Shown: positions 26,001 through 35,283, counted from the stretch's first letter. The stretch is DNA of 64,000 nucleotides from Candidatus [Bacteroides] periocalifornicus (GCA_001421095.1 LIIK01000005.1:21167-85166); one strand, 5' to 3'. The notes: generated from the letters alone by a model not told the origin. Program-made: numbers and translations.

Positions 26001-29000
26001 TGGGCGAGCTCTACGGTGTAGTGCTTGCGGATGCCATTCTCGGCAACCACTGTAAGGAGCTGTGGATGTGATAGATCCACCTCGCTTATCCCGCTCTCGA
26101 GAGTAGCCCCATTCAGCTCTAGAGTGGCGAGGGCAGATACGGTGAAGGTCAACTTGCAGCGCTTGGGATCTTTGATCATTCCAGCGCTTGCGGGTACTCG
26201 GAGCACGCAGGTCTGCCCGGGATTGCTGAGCTCTATGGGGGCGGTAAGGCCAGTGTTGAACCTCGGTTCAAGGCTAAGCGAGAGTAGTTCGCAGGCCTTG
26301 GATTTGTCTTCCCTATAGGTGAGCTCTATCTCTTGGGTAAGGGGGTAGCCGAATGGTGAAGCGGAGGCCTTTAGCTTGATGGGTGTGCTGAAATCATAGG
26401 TGGTGGCATCGGTTACCTCGGCGCCGTTGTACTCTAGCGTTGCCATTGGCCAGGCCTTCACTATCTTCCCCTTCACGCCAACCTTCGGGGCGCCCTTGTC
26501 CAGCAGCACGGTGTAGGCATTGGGGGCAGATTGCTCGAGGCCGGCTTGCCCATCAAAGCGGAGGGTAGCCACCATGTTATCAGGTTTTTGCCATAGCCCG
26601 TTTGAGGGAGCGTTTATCCGTGCTGGGGTGGAGATGATATCGGCCATCATGCCTCCTGAGAGGCTCTTCCAGTTGCCTGGGCCCTCGTTAAAGGCAAACT
26701 CTGCCACGCAGTCCCTTGGGAGTGTGCCATCGGCCTTCCGCACGTAGGTGAATGGCTTGATTTCGCTTGCCTTGAGGGGGATATCGTAGGCTCTAAAGAG
26801 CTTGAGTTGCCCGGCGAATCGTGGGCAGAGGTAGAGTTCCTCCTTGCCGTTATCACCAAAGCTCGGGGCGGCCTTGGCCCCATTGCCACGGAGGGGTTGC
26901 TCTACCCCGTCGAGGAAGATCTGTACATTGCAGCTTGGGCCTCCGAATCCAGTTACGATGTCCTTCACCACCACCGTGAGATGATGCCATACCCCAGGCT
27001 TCACCACGTTGGCAGGGGTGTAGCGCAGCATTCGCCCGGCTATCACCACCGAGATCGAATTGTCTGGAATCCCAGCGCCTAGCCCGTAGGTGCAGTAGAC
27101 CCAGTAGCCCTTACCGGCCATTAGCGTAGCGTACTGCGGCCTCTCGAGCCGGAAGACCAGCTCCGTGGTGAATTCATCGATGTACCGTTGCCCGAGCTTT
27201 TTGCCCACGCTGTGCACGGCAACCTTCTCATCAGGATTGGCTACCGTGTTGATGCTTAGCGCATAGAACCCATCGGATGCAGGCACTATGCAGTCTACAG
27301 AGGCCTCCTTCACGTTGTTCGCCTCCACGGGGTTACCCACCAGCTCTACCCGCACGGTGTGCCTGCCCGCAGCGCTGAAGTCGGCGCGCGTGGCCAGCGC
27401 TACCTGCTTAAAGCCAACGTAGGCTTGCAGGGCGTTAGCTCCAGAGAGGTCAATCTCCTCATTGGTAACGTTCCCATCTACGGTTACCTTTACCTGAAGC
27501 TTGCCGTCGTAGTCAACGTTTGAGAGGTTTGAGAGGGAGATCCGAATCTCTTGGTTATTGCTGAGGTTCTTGCCGCTTTGCCCAATGCTGAGGAAGGTAA
27601 GTCCGAGGTCGTTATGCCTCTCGTACAGCCCTTGGTGGAGTTCGAGGGCGAAATCTTGCAGGTCGCCCTTCGTGGGGGCAGCGCAGGGATTGCCCAGCTC
27701 GGCAGTGGCGCCTAGCATAAGGCGGGCGCGCTTAAGCCCGGCGGTTACTGATGGGGGTGTTAGCATGAATGCTACCGCTTGGGCATTGCCAGCGGCTAGG
27801 GGAACTAGGAGCCGTTCCTCGTCGAACTGTCCATTGCCATCCCAATCCACCCAGAGCGCCACGCTCCACCCATCGGGTATCTTGCCAAAGGGGGTTACCT
27901 TCAGCTCGTTGCGCGCCTCTTGGCTGTAGACCGCCGGGGGTGAACCGAGGGTATAGCGCATGGCACCAGTCTTGTCTTTCGGGAGCTGTACGGGGTGGTT
28001 GTAGGTCTCCACCATCTGTAGCTTTGTGTCGTCATCGGGCGTTGTTTTGGGCAGCTGCCCGGGGGTGCAGTATCGGTCGTATATGGCGTAGGTTTCCAGC
28101 TCGTTATCGCTGGCATCGGTATCATCGCCCTCCACGGTAACCTTGATGGGGATAGGGAGTGCAACAGGCACATTCACCTTGTGGTTTAGGGTTATGGTGT
28201 TCTCGCCAGGGGGGAGGTCCATCCACTCGGAGAACAGGTAGCCCTTCCTATCGAGTACACTTATGGCTGCGTGTTTCTGTACAGTATTCCAACGGTTTAG
28301 CACTTTAATGGTGATGGGTACCTCGCCCTCTTCACCCTCACCTATCTGGCTAGATACCACCTCGGTAATCGATAGCGGGTTCTTGCCCGGCACCATCTCT
28401 ACCTCGGCTATCCACCCAGCGCTGGTATCGCCCTTCTTTGAGCTGAAGTGCAGCGTTATACCACCATCATCAGCCTCTGAGGTGTAGACTAGCGAGGGAA
28501 GGCCTGGTTTCACTCGTTCCCCAGTTAGGTAGTCCCGCTCTCTAATGCCGGCTAGCGACCGTAGGGTAGCGGGAGTCTTGACGGTGTATACCCGTAGCGA
28601 GGCGTTATCCTTCAGGATGTTGAACCGAATGAAACGAACCCGAACCCGCATGTGCGGATCGGCAGGGAGGAACTTGATGGTCGACTCCTGCTCGGGAGTG
28701 TAGTCCCTAAGCGCACCGCCGTTGTCGGTGAATATCATCCTGTCTTTCACCGTGTAGGTGAGCCGTGGATCCACCGCCACCCACCCATACGAAGGGGAGA
28801 ATGCCATGTACGATGAGCCCATTGGCACCACGCGCCCCATGCTGTTCACCTGCCAGGCTAGCTCGGCATTCACCGTGGGGTTCAGCGGGGCTACCTCGCA
28901 GGTGAAGTGTACTGGTACGAGTTCGCCCAGCTGTTCACGGGTCGATAGGTCCACTTTAACCTCTACCACAGTGCGTTCCATGCCCTTGAGGAGTGGGATG

Positions 29001-32000
29001 GGAACTGACTTCACCCACTTGCCACGGGTGTAGATCTTGATTAGCAGGTTGGAGAGGTCCTTTACCCCTTGGTTCTCAAGCATCAGCTTAAAGGTTTCAT
29101 CGCCTAAGTACGCCCCATCCTTCGGGGCATCTACAAGGGTTAGATGCACAGCCCTCTCGCGCGCCGGGCGCTCTATGGCTACGCGGGTTAGCCCGAGCAC
29201 ATCGTTGAATCCCTTCCCGCTGAACTCTATTACCAGCTTATGGTGCTGCCCGCCAGCTAGCCAGTAGTACCACTCCTGGCTGTAGCCAGTGCCCTGATGG
29301 ACGGTCTTCCCATCGAGGCTGGTGAGGGTTTGGCTGCCATCGGCACCGCCCCTCACCCGCATGCGGGCCGTGCTGAGGTCGTTGGGATCGTCAGTATCCA
29401 GCACCCCAGATATGTGTAGCAGCGCGCTGTCAGTACGTGCAAGCATGGTGAGGTCGAGGTCGCACATGCTGATGCTCCCCATGTTCTTGCCATTCCTTGC
29501 CTCGTCAAAGTAATCGTCGGTGTTGAACCCTGGCATCGAAAGGCTATCGATAAGCCCGAGTGTGTTCGAACCCGCCGGTAATCCAGAGGCCGACTTGGTG
29601 ATGTACTTCACCCGCATGTGTTCACCCGTCTTCACGTTGAAGTAGATTGGCGGGAGCCGCTCAAAGGTCGTCTCAAAGGGAAGGTCGTTTGCCGTAAGCA
29701 CCACAGGCACAGCGTAGCTCGGGCTTACACCCTTTGCCCGCTTGCCGTATGAACCATTTGGAAGCTTTACGGCCACCGAGAATACAGGGCGCTCTACGCC
29801 AGCTAGCTTATCGGCGGGTACGAGGAATTCCGCCGCATCTGGAGTATTCGTTTCCCCGATCTTCTCAAAATCCCCATTCCTATCCGGATTTGCCAGCAGC
29901 ACCGCGTAACCATGCACGGCAGCATCCACCTTTCCCCAGCTGAGTTTCCAACCCGTTACCCCGCACGTTGGCCTTTCTACTCTAAGCCCTGTGGCCCTAG
30001 GCGAAATGATGAACGGCTGGCTGCTCCTGGCCACTCGCCCCTTGGCATCGAATATCCTCACTAGGGCTGAGCTTGTAAGGGGGGCATCTGCCGGGATGGT
30101 GATGAGTGTATCGTAGCTCGGGCGCTCAACCCTCCCCAGCGGAATCCAGCTCTGGCCGTCGTTGTACGATAGCTCTACATCGTAGGGAGCCTCTACCCCC
30201 TCAAGGGCTAGGTAGGCCGTACCGCCTGGGAGGCATAGTGAACCCGCGGCTGGCGAAACCACCCGAGGCGCTGCCCGCTCCAAATACCAGGTAACCGTGT
30301 ACTCCTGCTGCCCGTTGGTTACCACCTTCCCCTCTACGCTTACGGTTATCTGTCGGGAACTCCCAATTTCCGAGGCGTTTAGGGTTACCTGCTCCATGTT
30401 GTTGAGGCTGTCGGGCTGGCGTGTGGCGTTCTGCTCTACGCCCTCTGGACGGTGGTCGCATACCCAAGGCAGGTATTCAGTGGTGCCGACCAGCACCTTC
30501 AGGTTGAGGTCGTTCACCACAGCCCTGTCGCGGAATTTGTAGGCCTTGGCCACTGTGGGGTCAGTCCATACCAGCATCGCCCTGATGCCCGTGGTACCCT
30601 CGGGTATGGCTATGGTCAGTTCAGATTTCTTCCCCGCCTCTAGCGTGCCTGTGCTGTACCAACCATTCTCCACTGCTACCACGGCCTTCTCGGCATTCAG
30701 CACCCCATATCCGTACTGGAAATCGGGGCCTGGGCGCCCGGCATCGGTGGCGGTGTTGGCCAGCAGCCCGCGTAGTAGCACGCTGGGGATATTTTGCCCT
30801 TGGTGTAGCTGCGCGTAGCGTTCGGCCACCAGCGCGGCAGACCCCGTAACGCCCGGGCAGGCCATGCTCGTGCCGCTCATGCTCGCGTACCTATTTCCTG
30901 AGATGGTGCTCCACACATCCTCACCCTTAGCGCAGAGGGTAGGGGCTAGGCGACCGTCATCTTGAGGCCCCCAGCTGCTCCCGCTCTCCATGCGCCCATA
31001 CCTGTCCAGTGCGCCCACCAGTATCACGTTCTTCGCCCGATTCCCCAGGGTGCCGTAGCCAGGCTTGCCGTAGAGTTCCCGCACCTTGGCCTGGCACGAT
31101 TGCTGGTCGTTCCCCACGGCGAAAATGTGCGTGAGGGTGGGGTAGCGCTCCGCGAGACGGTCCATGTTGAGGTCGGTTTCCCGGTAGCCCAGCAGGTCTA
31201 GCTTATCGCACAGCCCGTTGAGCGCCAGGCCATAGGAGTTTTGCGTGAGGGTAATACCCCACTTCTCCTGGGCTATAGCCATCTCTTGGGGCACGGTGAG
31301 CCCGTTCTTCTGGGTGTTGAAGTTGTAGGTCCAAGCCTCCGCCTTGGGTGCCATCCCGCGCCCGTCGGGATCTAGGTATCCAGCCCCAAGCACCGTGCCC
31401 GTAACGTGCGAGCCGTGCTCGCTCACCACCTCGTACTCCTGCACGTGTACCCGTCCTCCGAAGTCCACATGCTGGCTTATGTTGGCATCCCAAATACCGA
31501 TTTTCACGCCCTTACCTTCTAGCCCCCTGCCTCCAAGGGTGGCGGGAAGGCCGAGTAGGCTGGCGCGTCCCAGCATGCGGCTATCGTTGTTGAGCAGGGT
31601 GGGCGGCGGCGGGAACAGCCCCACCGAGAGCACCCAGGGGAGCCTTGCCACCTCCAGCGCGGCGGCAAGTGGCATTTCTGCGTAGGCGGCGCTGAAGGGT
31701 TCGGCTACCTCTACATTCCGCAGGCCAAGCCTCTGGAGCTGGGTGGCCACCTGCTGCGGGGTGGCGTTGCTTGCGTAGCGTATCACTACCAGCGCGGCGT
31801 TGTTCCCAGCGCGAGCGTAGTCGGGTATCTCGGTGCGCCCCGTTGCGCTGTTTGGGGTCTGTAGGGCGGAGCAGAGCTTCCACTCGGGGCGTATGGCTAT
31901 GGCAGAGGTGAGCCGATTGCCCCTGCCGAGGTTCGGGAGGGTTGCCCCGTCGCGTATGAGGGCGTAGTAGGCATAGCCACCCACGTAAACGCCCAGCACT

Positions 32001-32275
32001 ATACCCTGCGCGGCGAGCAGGGCGAACTCGCGGGCAGAGGGGAGTGCCGCCAGCTGGATGAGCGCATTGTGCTGCCCATTGAGGGGTTGCCCAAGGTGGC
32101 TGGCGCTAAAGAGCTGGGGTTGCTTCCCGCTCGTACTGCGGCTAGCGTGAATGGGCTGCTGCGCAATCTGATCTGGGATGAAACGGTAGCCGCCGAGTTC
32201 TACAGCCTGCTGGGCCACTAGGGACAGGGGGGCAAGCAGGATGGCCAAGAGGGGGAATAGTTTTATCGGGTGCAT
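23066..32275 (-). CDS. Giant T9SS-secreted subtilisin-family protein 1 (3069 aa)
   Basis: A secreted or surface serine endopeptidase of MEROPS family S8. Signal peptide 1-22 (ends LVAQQ); prodomain to about 250, with a RPEWKL motif shared by all three paralogs. The S8 domain holds Asp263 (GIWDAN), His287 (EHGSHVTGT), oxyanion Asn389 (AVGND) and Ser470 (SGTSMACPG), an intact triad. Downstream, by sequence pattern: beta-sandwich domains; a GEVED domain at about 1400-1540 (WVDWDGNGQFDEE...GDLQDF); a CARDB-like part; a LamG-like domain at 1680-1860; an MBG-like part at about 2110-2260; four InlB-type repeats around a choice-of-anchor/MAM-like domain (2495-2655); two carboxypeptidase-regulatory-like repeats; and a type A T9SS sorting domain in the last 75 residues (MAPNPCHEELRL...GLYLLQL). 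ATG 32275 chosen because the upstream 21 codons would spoil the signal peptide. Substrate unknown. Confidence 0.9.
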   Translation of the reverse strand: MHPIKLFPLLAILLAPLSLVAQQAVELGGYRFIPDQIAQQPIHASRSTSGKQPQLFSASHLGQPLNGQHNALIQLAALPSAREFALLAAQGIVLGVYVGGYAYYALIRDGATLPNLGRGNRLTSAIAIRPEWKLCSALQTPNSATGRTEIPDYARAGNNAALVVIRYASNATPQQVATQLQRLGLRNVEVAEPFSAAYAEMPLAAALEVARLPWVLSVGLFPPPPTLLNNDSRMLGRASLLGLPATLGGRGLEGKGVKIGIWDANISQHVDFGGRVHVQEYEVVSEHGSHVTGTVLGAGYLDPDGRGMAPKAEAWTYNFNTQKNGLTVPQEMAIAQEKWGITLTQNSYGLALNGLCDKLDLLGYRETDLNMDRLAERYPTLTHIFAVGNDQQSCQAKVRELYGKPGYGTLGNRAKNVILVGALDRYGRMESGSSWGPQDDGRLAPTLCAKGEDVWSTISGNRYASMSGTSMACPGVTGSAALVAERYAQLHQGQNIPSVLLRGLLANTATDAGRPGPDFQYGYGVLNAEKAVVAVENGWYSTGTLEAGKKSELTIAIPEGTTGIRAMLVWTDPTVAKAYKFRDRAVVNDLNLKVLVGTTEYLPWVCDHRPEGVEQNATRQPDSLNNMEQVTLNASEIGSSRQITVSVEGKVVTNGQQEYTVTWYLERAAPRVVSPAAGSLCLPGGTAYLALEGVEAPYDVELSYNDGQSWIPLGRVERPSYDTLITIPADAPLTSSALVRIFDAKGRVARSSQPFIISPRATGLRVERPTCGVTGWKLSWGKVDAAVHGYAVLLANPDRNGDFEKIGETNTPDAAEFLVPADKLAGVERPVFSVAVKLPNGSYGKRAKGVSPSYAVPVVLTANDLPFETTFERLPPIYFNVKTGEHMRVKYITKSASGLPAGSNTLGLIDSLSMPGFNTDDYFDEARNGKNMGSISMCDLDLTMLARTDSALLHISGVLDTDDPNDLSTARMRVRGGADGSQTLTSLDGKTVHQGTGYSQEWYYWLAGGQHHKLVIEFSGKGFNDVLGLTRVAIERPARERAVHLTLVDAPKDGAYLGDETFKLMLENQGVKDLSNLLIKIYTRGKWVKSVPIPLLKGMERTVVEVKVDLSTREQLGELVPVHFTCEVAPLNPTVNAELAWQVNSMGRVVPMGSSYMAFSPSYGWVAVDPRLTYTVKDRMIFTDNGGALRDYTPEQESTIKFLPADPHMRVRVRFIRFNILKDNASLRVYTVKTPATLRSLAGIRERDYLTGERVKPGLPSLVYTSEADDGGITLHFSSKKGDTSAGWIAEVEMVPGKNPLSITEVVSSQIGEGEEGEVPITIKVLNRWNTVQKHAAISVLDRKGYLFSEWMDLPPGENTITLNHKVNVPVALPIPIKVTVEGDDTDASDNELETYAIYDRYCTPGQLPKTTPDDDTKLQMVETYNHPVQLPKDKTGAMRYTLGSPPAVYSQEARNELKVTPFGKIPDGWSVALWVDWDGNGQFDEERLLVPLAAGNAQAVAFMLTPPSVTAGLKRARLMLGATAELGNPCAAPTKGDLQDFALELHQGLYERHNDLGLTFLSIGQSGKNLSNNQEIRISLSNLSNVDYDGKLQVKVTVDGNVTNEEIDLSGANALQAYVGFKQVALATRADFSAAGRHTVRVELVGNPVEANNVKEASVDCIVPASDGFYALSINTVANPDEKVAVHSVGKKLGQRYIDEFTTELVFRLERPQYATLMAGKGYWVYCTYGLGAGIPDNSISVVIAGRMLRYTPANVVKPGVWHHLTVVVKDIVTGFGGPSCNVQIFLDGVEQPLRGNGAKAAPSFGDNGKEELYLCPRFAGQLKLFRAYDIPLKASEIKPFTYVRKADGTLPRDCVAEFAFNEGPGNWKSLSGGMMADIISTPARINAPSNGLWQKPDNMVATLRFDGQAGLEQSAPNAYTVLLDKGAPKVGVKGKIVKAWPMATLEYNGAEVTDATTYDFSTPIKLKASASPFGYPLTQEIELTYREDKSKACELLSLSLEPRFNTGLTAPIELSNPGQTCVLRVPASAGMIKDPKRCKLTFTVSALATLELNGATLESGISEVDLSHPQLLTVVAENGIRKHYTVELAQAQSLTWNLAQTEYTYGDPPVDAGITTPQGGEISATSSHPEVASLASGKLAIGVPGTTTLTASLPSAGGWAATSPISKQITVRPKAITARVKGMQCRVGYPITLGIEFDGLVNPLDAALLQNPLAKGCFTVQDANGIPVNTAQPLPAGIYTVKGDASKAYTDTLYRITPADGSFEVEQADRWRIQVTARAGNALLDGASVLLQGNDTTVVTTTTNQGQAVGYLACGKYTIVVGKAGYSTVEKTFNVLKGDAELSVALAPATVTLTYSVNGAGGYLAGPTVQKLAPNTDGEPIMAVPELGYSFSRWDDNVLDNPRQDKALTEDRAVKAQFTPLRFTLRYSLAKGGKLKSGLLEQAVNYGNDGQEVEVEPEAGYYFRGWSDGVLTTKHTAHNVTDSLTVTALFGKYITLPDANDFETGTLGEHWYTGSVGKTHNPWFVANTTQADLPLLHEGYFAVGNSYRMGAGTRTETYLYSPRYTLEGWSNDMVVGCVYSSHTLAPDEFKLQMQVGQEGWHDLYTFASNPRPTNVKVTVPALQLGGKGYVQFRWRYACAASYAVELDNIVIMAASTAKVKVKYIAEPAGAGTFDRLVPPPGSTQENIAMQEVNQGDRANDVLAKAKAGFHFNHWDAGLTTPTLSVLHGVYTEEVHTAHFLADGQVLVSYRAFPAEGGTVQQDGHPIAQQLVSTGGNALPVTAVPASGYRFLYWDDRGVATPVYTQLGVMESMVVTAVFAKNDDYPATIVVQDKDGAGLMGATVTLHGQTLITDANGSTPSLMLPADDYPFTVKLAGYQSAEGILKVTSITSKAYVTLLPVPTYTVTFEVTSGGTAVERAKVSIAKLILSTDGNGLCSTELPDSTYSYTIRRTGYENATGTVVVNGESLTEKVTLTKKPKAPDAVGEISPLAGVEMAPNPCHEELRLQHTEPVAWLRMVNSQGTEVLRYTHHGQPGITLPMGALPEGLYLLQLYDAQGGTHTLQFVKL

Positions 32276-32332
32276 ATGGAGTAAGGTTAGGATTCTAGCC
32301 GAAATACAACGGAGGAAGGCAGGTAAAAACGC

Positions 32333-32342
32333 CCGCAAGGTA
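32333..32342 (-). promoter_or_regulatory. Candidate promoter decamer of giant S8 gene 1
   Basis: Minus strand TACCTTGCGG, about 58 bases before the start codon. The identical decamer sits at 60241-60250 before giant gene 3, and a variant TATATTGCGG before giant gene 2. It resembles the -7 element but lacks one T; no -33 match. Confidence 0.4.
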
Positions 32343-32451
32343 GCAAAATATTTTCAGATTGAGACCTCAGCAAAACCCACCCGAACCACCCTCGGAGTGC
32401 TGCACGGTGATCATGTTCAGCATTCCCCAGCCAAGAGGCTGTTTTAGGCGC

Positions 32452-32554
32452 ACCTGCGCCGTACCTTCGCCGTACCTCCTCTAGTGCATCTTCGGATTTC
32501 GTAGCGAAATCCGAAGATGCACTAGAGGAGGTACGGCGAAGGTACGGCGAAGGT
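32452..32554. repeat. Long near-perfect palindrome (copy 2)
   Basis: Arms 32457-32501 and 32505-32549 are perfect complements (45 bp, three-base centre). After one mismatch, pairing goes on for four more bases each side. Core (TTCGGATTTCG / CGAAATCCGAA) and outer GGTACGGCGA repeats are as in copy 1 at 2513-2627. The segment between (GATGCACTAGAG instead of ACATGAAGCGGCCC) is unrelated, yet fully complementary within this copy. Confidence 0.95.
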
Positions 32555-32895
32555 ACGGGGTTGGTATGGTGATGATGCAGGCGAGTGGCGGGTATAGGGA
32601 AAGGGGCGAAAGGCGTGAAAAAGCTGGGTCATTGCCGCCCCCAGATGGGCGTTTTTCCCCGATCTATAGCCCTTAGGGCAAAGGCTGCTATTTTATGCAG
32701 TTGCGCTATCCCTTCTGTAGGGCGAAGAGGCTTACCGCATTGCGCATTAGCATTTTTCTGTATTCCTGGGGCGGCGCAGTAGGATTTTCGGATAGAAGGG
32801 CAATTTTCAGGTTCTGCGGCCTGATAATCATTAGCTTGGTGTGGAGGGTAGAAAAATTTTCACAAATTACCTACACAAGGCTAGGGATTTATACT

Positions 32896-32903
32896 TAACT
32901 TTG
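32896..32903 (+). promoter_or_regulatory. Candidate -7 element of the chemoreceptor gene
   Basis: TAACTTTG, about 60 bases before the ATG at 32965. No TTTG at the expected distance upstream. Confidence 0.45.
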
Positions 32904-32964
32904 CGTCCGAAAATGCAACTTGTTATAACGACTTGTGAATTAAGCCCGTAATGAGTAAAAAGCG

Positions 32965-34836
32965 ATGAAACTTAGAGCTAGAATGTTCCTGATACTGGTG
33001 GGCTGCTCGGTGCTGGCCTATGGGCTGGTCTTCACCCTGCTTATCTACCTGGTGCAGCGCAACGATGTGGAGCGTGGGCGCGAGCATGCCAAAGTGCTTT
33101 CCACCAAGAGCGCGGAGATGCTCAGCAGCCAGCTAGGCCAGCATTTGGCCGTTACCCAGGCGTTGGCCAGCACTTTTAGCGCCGAGCTGGCGAGGGCGCA
33201 GGATTTCGATTCTTTTGTCGCCACGGTGAATACGGGGGTACAGGGTGCGGCACGCTCATTCCCCGGGCTCATTTCGCTCTACACCCAGTGGGATCTTGCG
33301 CTGTGCGATTCTGGGCATAAAGGGCGCCTTCGCAATACCTTCTACTGGCAGGGGCAGGCGCTGCGCTATAAGCAGGATACCGCGGACTTCAACTTCACTA
33401 CGCCCGGCACGCTGTGGATAGGGCGCGTGGCGGATCACAATGCGATTATGGAACCCTACTACGATAGGGTGGTTTACAACGATGAGCGGGTGTACGAGAC
33501 CAGCATCCTCTCACCCGTGGTGCTGGGCGGCAAGCTGGCGGGGCTGGTGGGGTGCGACGTGGAGCTGACGAGCCTGAACCAGAGCGTAAGGCAGCTTAAG
33601 CCATCGGAGCATGGCTACGCCTGCCTTATTTCGTATGGGGGATTGCTGGTGGCGCACCCAGATAGCACCAAGATCAACACCTCAATAGAGCATACCCAGT
33701 TCGGCAAGCTCGGCGCCGATGAGGTGCTGGGACGGGTGCGGAATGGCGAATCGTTTGAGCTGCAGATGACTAGCCCCGATACGGGCGAGGAGCTCTGGGC
33801 AGTGTTCCGCCCGGTGCAGCTAGAGAACACCCCGGGCGCGTGGTCGCTCTGCTTTGTAACCCCGGTGTCTGATCTCTACCAGCACGCCCGGCAGCTGCTG
33901 CTAGTGCTAGTGGTGCTAGGACTGGTGGGGCTTGTGGCCATGACGGTGGTAACGGGATCGCTGGCAGACCGTATAACGCGGCGCGTGAAGCGCGGGGTAC
34001 AGTTTGCCGAGGCCATAGGCGAGGGCGATCTGAACGGGCAGCTCACCGAGCGTTCATCAGATGAGCTCGGGATACTCGCACGCACTCTTACGGAGATGAC
34101 GCGCAAGCTCAGCCGTATATTCCACGGCATTCGGGATGCTTCGGATATGATAACGCAGGGCGGCAACACGCTGGATACCAGTGCGCACGGGCTTAAAAAT
34201 TCTTCGGCAGTGCTGGTAGAGGCCGCTGCGGAGATGCGCGATGCCGTGGAGCGGGTGGCTACCTCTATAGATTCAAGCAACGATTCTGCCCAGGCGGCTA
34301 AAATAGTGGTGGACAATGTGGTTCGCCTTATCCACGAGGGGGATAGCACCTCGCAGCGCGCCACGGAGGTTATGCAGGATGTGGCCAAGCGCATACGGGT
34401 GGTGGATACCATAGCCACCCAAACCAACATCCTAGCGCTGAATGCCGCGGTGGAGGCTGCGCGTGCTGGGGAGCATGGGAGGGGCTTTAGCGTGGTGGCT
34501 AGCGAGGTGCGCAAGCTCGCGGAGCGCTCTAAGCTGGCGGCTGCCGAGATTGTGCAGCTCACGCAGACGAGCCTGGGGATAGTGGAGGAGGTGCGGGCCT
34601 CTATGGCAACTTTGGCCCAGGAGATTACCGTGGCCGCAGACAAGGCCGAGACCATTGCGCTGGCCAATATCCGCCAGCAGGTGGAGGCCGATAGGATTCG
34701 TACTTCGGTATCGCAGCTCGGCGATGTGAGCCATGAGACCGATGCCTCCTCAGCTCAGATCCTCGAGTGTTCTGACCAGCTACAGGCGCTGGCCAAGGAC
34801 CTGCAGCAACTAATAGCCTGGTGCAAGGTGGGGTAG
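32965..34836 (+). CDS. Methyl-accepting chemotaxis-type receptor (dCache-HAMP-MA)
   Basis: A 623-residue inner-membrane sensor. A first membrane helix (about 7-29) is followed by a periplasmic ligand-binding region of about 280 residues with a dCache pattern (DFDSFVATVNTGVQG..., WIGRVADHNAIMEPYYDRVVYND, ISYGGLLVAHPD). A second membrane helix lies at about 311-333, then a HAMP domain (RRVKRGVQFAEAIGEGDLNGQL) and a methyl-accepting signalling domain. The hairpin tip sequence (TQTNILALNAAVEAARAG..., about 484-521) is highly conserved and is the contact site for CheA/CheW. No C-terminal methylation-tether pentapeptide is visible. No che genes are nearby. Bacteroidales of this type are usually non-flagellated, so the receptor may serve another two-component-like output. 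It lies alone between two giant protease genes that face the other way. Confidence 0.9.
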   Translation: MKLRARMFLILVGCSVLAYGLVFTLLIYLVQRNDVERGREHAKVLSTKSAEMLSSQLGQHLAVTQALASTFSAELARAQDFDSFVATVNTGVQGAARSFPGLISLYTQWDLALCDSGHKGRLRNTFYWQGQALRYKQDTADFNFTTPGTLWIGRVADHNAIMEPYYDRVVYNDERVYETSILSPVVLGGKLAGLVGCDVELTSLNQSVRQLKPSEHGYACLISYGGLLVAHPDSTKINTSIEHTQFGKLGADEVLGRVRNGESFELQMTSPDTGEELWAVFRPVQLENTPGAWSLCFVTPVSDLYQHARQLLLVLVVLGLVGLVAMTVVTGSLADRITRRVKRGVQFAEAIGEGDLNGQLTERSSDELGILARTLTEMTRKLSRIFHGIRDASDMITQGGNTLDTSAHGLKNSSAVLVEAAAEMRDAVERVATSIDSSNDSAQAAKIVVDNVVRLIHEGDSTSQRATEVMQDVAKRIRVVDTIATQTNILALNAAVEAARAGEHGRGFSVVASEVRKLAERSKLAAAEIVQLTQTSLGIVEEVRASMATLAQEITVAADKAETIALANIRQQVEADRIRTSVSQLGDVSHETDASSAQILECSDQLQALAKDLQQLIAWCKVG

Positions 34837-34903
34837 GGTAGGGAAATTTGAATTGGCGATTTGATTCCTTCGGGTGACGGCGAGTCTCATAGGGATCTTG
34901 GAA

Positions 34904-34942
34904 GGGGAGGAGCTGTAGGGACGGGCCGAGAGTTGCCCGCCC
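34904..34942 (+). repeat. 39-base dispersed repeat, copy A
   Basis: Matches 63600-63638 at 34 of 39 positions. Both copies contain GCTGTAGGG and end in AGTTGCCCGCCC, and both lie in the REP-rich intergenic regions. Confidence 0.75.
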
Positions 34943-35045
34943 CCCCCACCACCCGCGAGATCCTTCTCTTCCCGTGCTGCATCGTTTAAATCGGCGTTGC
35001 AGAGGTCTTGGAAGGTATGCGCTTATGGTGGCGTGGAGGGGAGAT

Positions 35046-35088
35046 GGGCGGGGGAATCTTCGCGGTTTTCGCGAAGATTTCCCCGCCC
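35046..35088. repeat. Intergenic hairpin with 19-bp stem
   Basis: GGGCGGGGG then AATCTTCGCG pairs with CGCGAAGATT then TCCCCGCCC around loop GTTTT; one G/T position. There is no T tract and no adjacent gene end. Confidence 0.85.
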
Positions 35089-35120
35089 TCTGCCCATCAA
35101 CGGTTGGCGCGGGTGCGTTT

Positions 35121-35147
35121 GTAGCGACGTGGCGTGCCGCGTCGCGA
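35121..35147 (+). repeat. REP-like dyad element (copy 1)
   Basis: GCGACGTGG-CGTG-CCGCGTCGC with a G/T pair in the stem, in the context GTAG...GATT. Two further copies of the same element stand at 63757-63785 (inverted) and 63930-63957. Confidence 0.75.
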
Positions 35148-35239
35148 TTCTAAGCGTGCTGCACCCGGTTATTAATGCCGCATCGCGGTTCTAAGCGAGC
35201 CACATCGTTTCTGTGGGTTTTACGGAGGGTTCGGTACAT

Positions 35240-35283
35240 AACGAGAGATGGGGCAGCCCGGCTGGGCTGCCCCATCTCTCGTT
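35240..35283 (-). terminator. Long hairpin after giant S8 gene 2
   Basis: A perfect 20-bp stem (AACGAGAGATGGGGCAGCCC with its complement) around a 4-base loop, 31 bases after the stop codon of the minus-strand gene. It lacks a T tract on the minus strand, so it may act as an mRNA 3'-end stabiliser as well as, or instead of, a terminator. Confidence 0.7.

Larger units (their letters stand above)
32276..32964. other. Divergent intergenic region with palindrome copy 2
   Basis: Between giant gene 1 (minus) and the chemoreceptor (plus). It holds the minus-strand TACCTTGCGG decamer at 32333-32342, the long palindrome 32452-32554, and a TAACTTTG element at 32896-32903. The rest shows nothing recognisable. 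Confidence 0.6.
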
